Of a stretch of DNA of 5,718 nucleotides, positions 5,433-5,718 are shown piece after piece. This DNA is from Parcubacteria group bacterium GW2011_GWA1_47_8 (GTDB lineage: Bacteria; Patescibacteriota; Minisyncoccia; Phycocordibacterales; UBA1550). The position numbers and the translations under genes are program-made. The stretch lies in assembly GCA_000996605.1 (NCBI GenBank), contig LCOP01000041.1, positions 1 through 5,718 on the forward strand, in the 5' to 3' direction. The notes under the pieces are model-generated. The model searched no databases and was not told the origin of the DNA. It saw only the letters and a list, made by a program, of their open reading frames with translations. Position 1 is the stretch's first letter; each line of letters starts with the position of its first letter.

Positions 5433-5473
5433 AAAAAGATTGAGCCCCAAGTGGTTGTTACCACGAGGGGCTC
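5433..5473 (-). terminator. Intrinsic terminator of the right-edge gene
   Basis: On the - strand GAGCCCC (5473-5467) pairs with GGGGCTC (5448-5442), and inside it GTGGT pairs with ACCAC around a 4-nt loop. A run of five T (5437-5433) follows after AATC. The stem starts 20 nt past the stop codon at 5494-5496, the usual position for a terminator of that gene. Confidence 0.7.
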
Positions 5474-5493
5474 GGTTGGTGGCGGTCATCGCC

Positions 5494-5718
5494 TTAGCTC
5501 GCCACGCACTTGTAGACGAAGAAGGGCATGAGCTTGACGATGTTTTCTCGTTTGTCCCATGCTTTGCGAGATCGAACTCGATCTTGTGCGGAGTCGGGAC
5601 AGAACCAGGAATCCTCCAGGTACTGTTCGATTTCCTTACAGACACGAACTTCGATTCGCGCTCCGGCTTCGCGAACAGCTTGCTGGACATCTCGCAGAGC
5701 GCGCCAGAGGTGCGGCTT
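5494..5718 (-). CDS. C-terminal part of an unrecognised protein (runs off the window)
   Basis: An open frame enters from the right edge (first codon 5718-5716) and runs 74 residues to TAA at 5496-5494, so the start lies outside the window. I do not recognise the family. The visible part is charged and appears helical, with ALRDVQQAVREAG near the window edge and KEIEQYLEDSWFCPD in the middle. It ends in a hydrophobic, Cys-containing stretch, LMPFFVYKCVAS. Cys occurs at residues 27, 40 and 71 of the visible part. No metal-binding pattern or membrane segment is clear. Support for it being real comes from the uninterrupted frame, protein-like composition and the intrinsic terminator 20 nt downstream. 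Its codons are noticeably richer in G and C than the neighbouring spacer. Confidence 0.6.
   Translation of the reverse strand, partial: KPHLWRALRDVQQAVREAGARIEVRVCKEIEQYLEDSWFCPDSAQDRVRSRKAWDKRENIVKLMPFFVYKCVAS

Noticed and set aside
920..5493. CRISPR array
   Set aside because: The repeats present are inverted, not regularly spaced direct repeats, and no cas gene is present.
5382..5690. - strand open frame of 102 codons
   Set aside because: It overlaps the better right-edge frame in a different phase, runs through the terminator hairpin and has Ser-rich, non-protein-like composition.

Overview
The window looks like a chromosomal stretch of a streamlined bacterium, most probably a member of the Patescibacteria/CPR (Parcubacteria-like). 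This rests on recalled family resemblance: the kinase has a Gln-containing H-box of the form AHQLRTPL, and the response regulator carries SNLGQ/SNSGQ and VKANF-type motifs. A tRNA without an encoded CCA and genes without Shine-Dalgarno sequences are compatible with that placement. No marker gene settles it.

Layout from left to right. Positions 1-850 hold a perfect hairpin, the remains of an IS5-family (IS1031/IS427-like) insertion sequence on the + strand, and two terminator-like hairpins. The transposase lacks its N-terminus, and its two parts are in different frames joined at an A8 run. A tRNA-Gly(UCC) on the - strand (849-919) follows. Upstream of it are a possible promoter and a perfect 28-bp palindrome over the -35 region. 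Positions 1012-1171 are almost one complete hairpin bounded by exact 7-bp direct repeats (TTATACC). I read this as a MITE-like element inserted at the stop codon of the next gene.

The core is a two-gene signalling unit on the - strand. It comprises a membrane sensor histidine kinase (4053 to 2137) and, 53 nt downstream, a protein made only of two complete receiver domains joined by an Ala/Pro/Thr-rich linker (2083 to 1172). The kinase promoter TTGCGA-N17-TATAAT sits so close to its ATG that the transcript should be leaderless or nearly so. Neither protein has a DNA-binding output domain, so signalling probably passes to other proteins.

Upstream on the same strand is a formyltransferase-fold protein (5035 to 4241), resembling sugar N-formyltransferases. 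A 458-nt non-coding stretch rich in hairpins follows. At the right edge is the 3' end of an unrecognised gene (stop at 5494-5496), closed by a convincing intrinsic terminator. All genes except the transposase lie on the - strand. The most unusual features are the MITE-like element, the hairpin array, the double-receiver protein with its Gln-type kinase, and a tRNA-Gly with an A73 discriminator.
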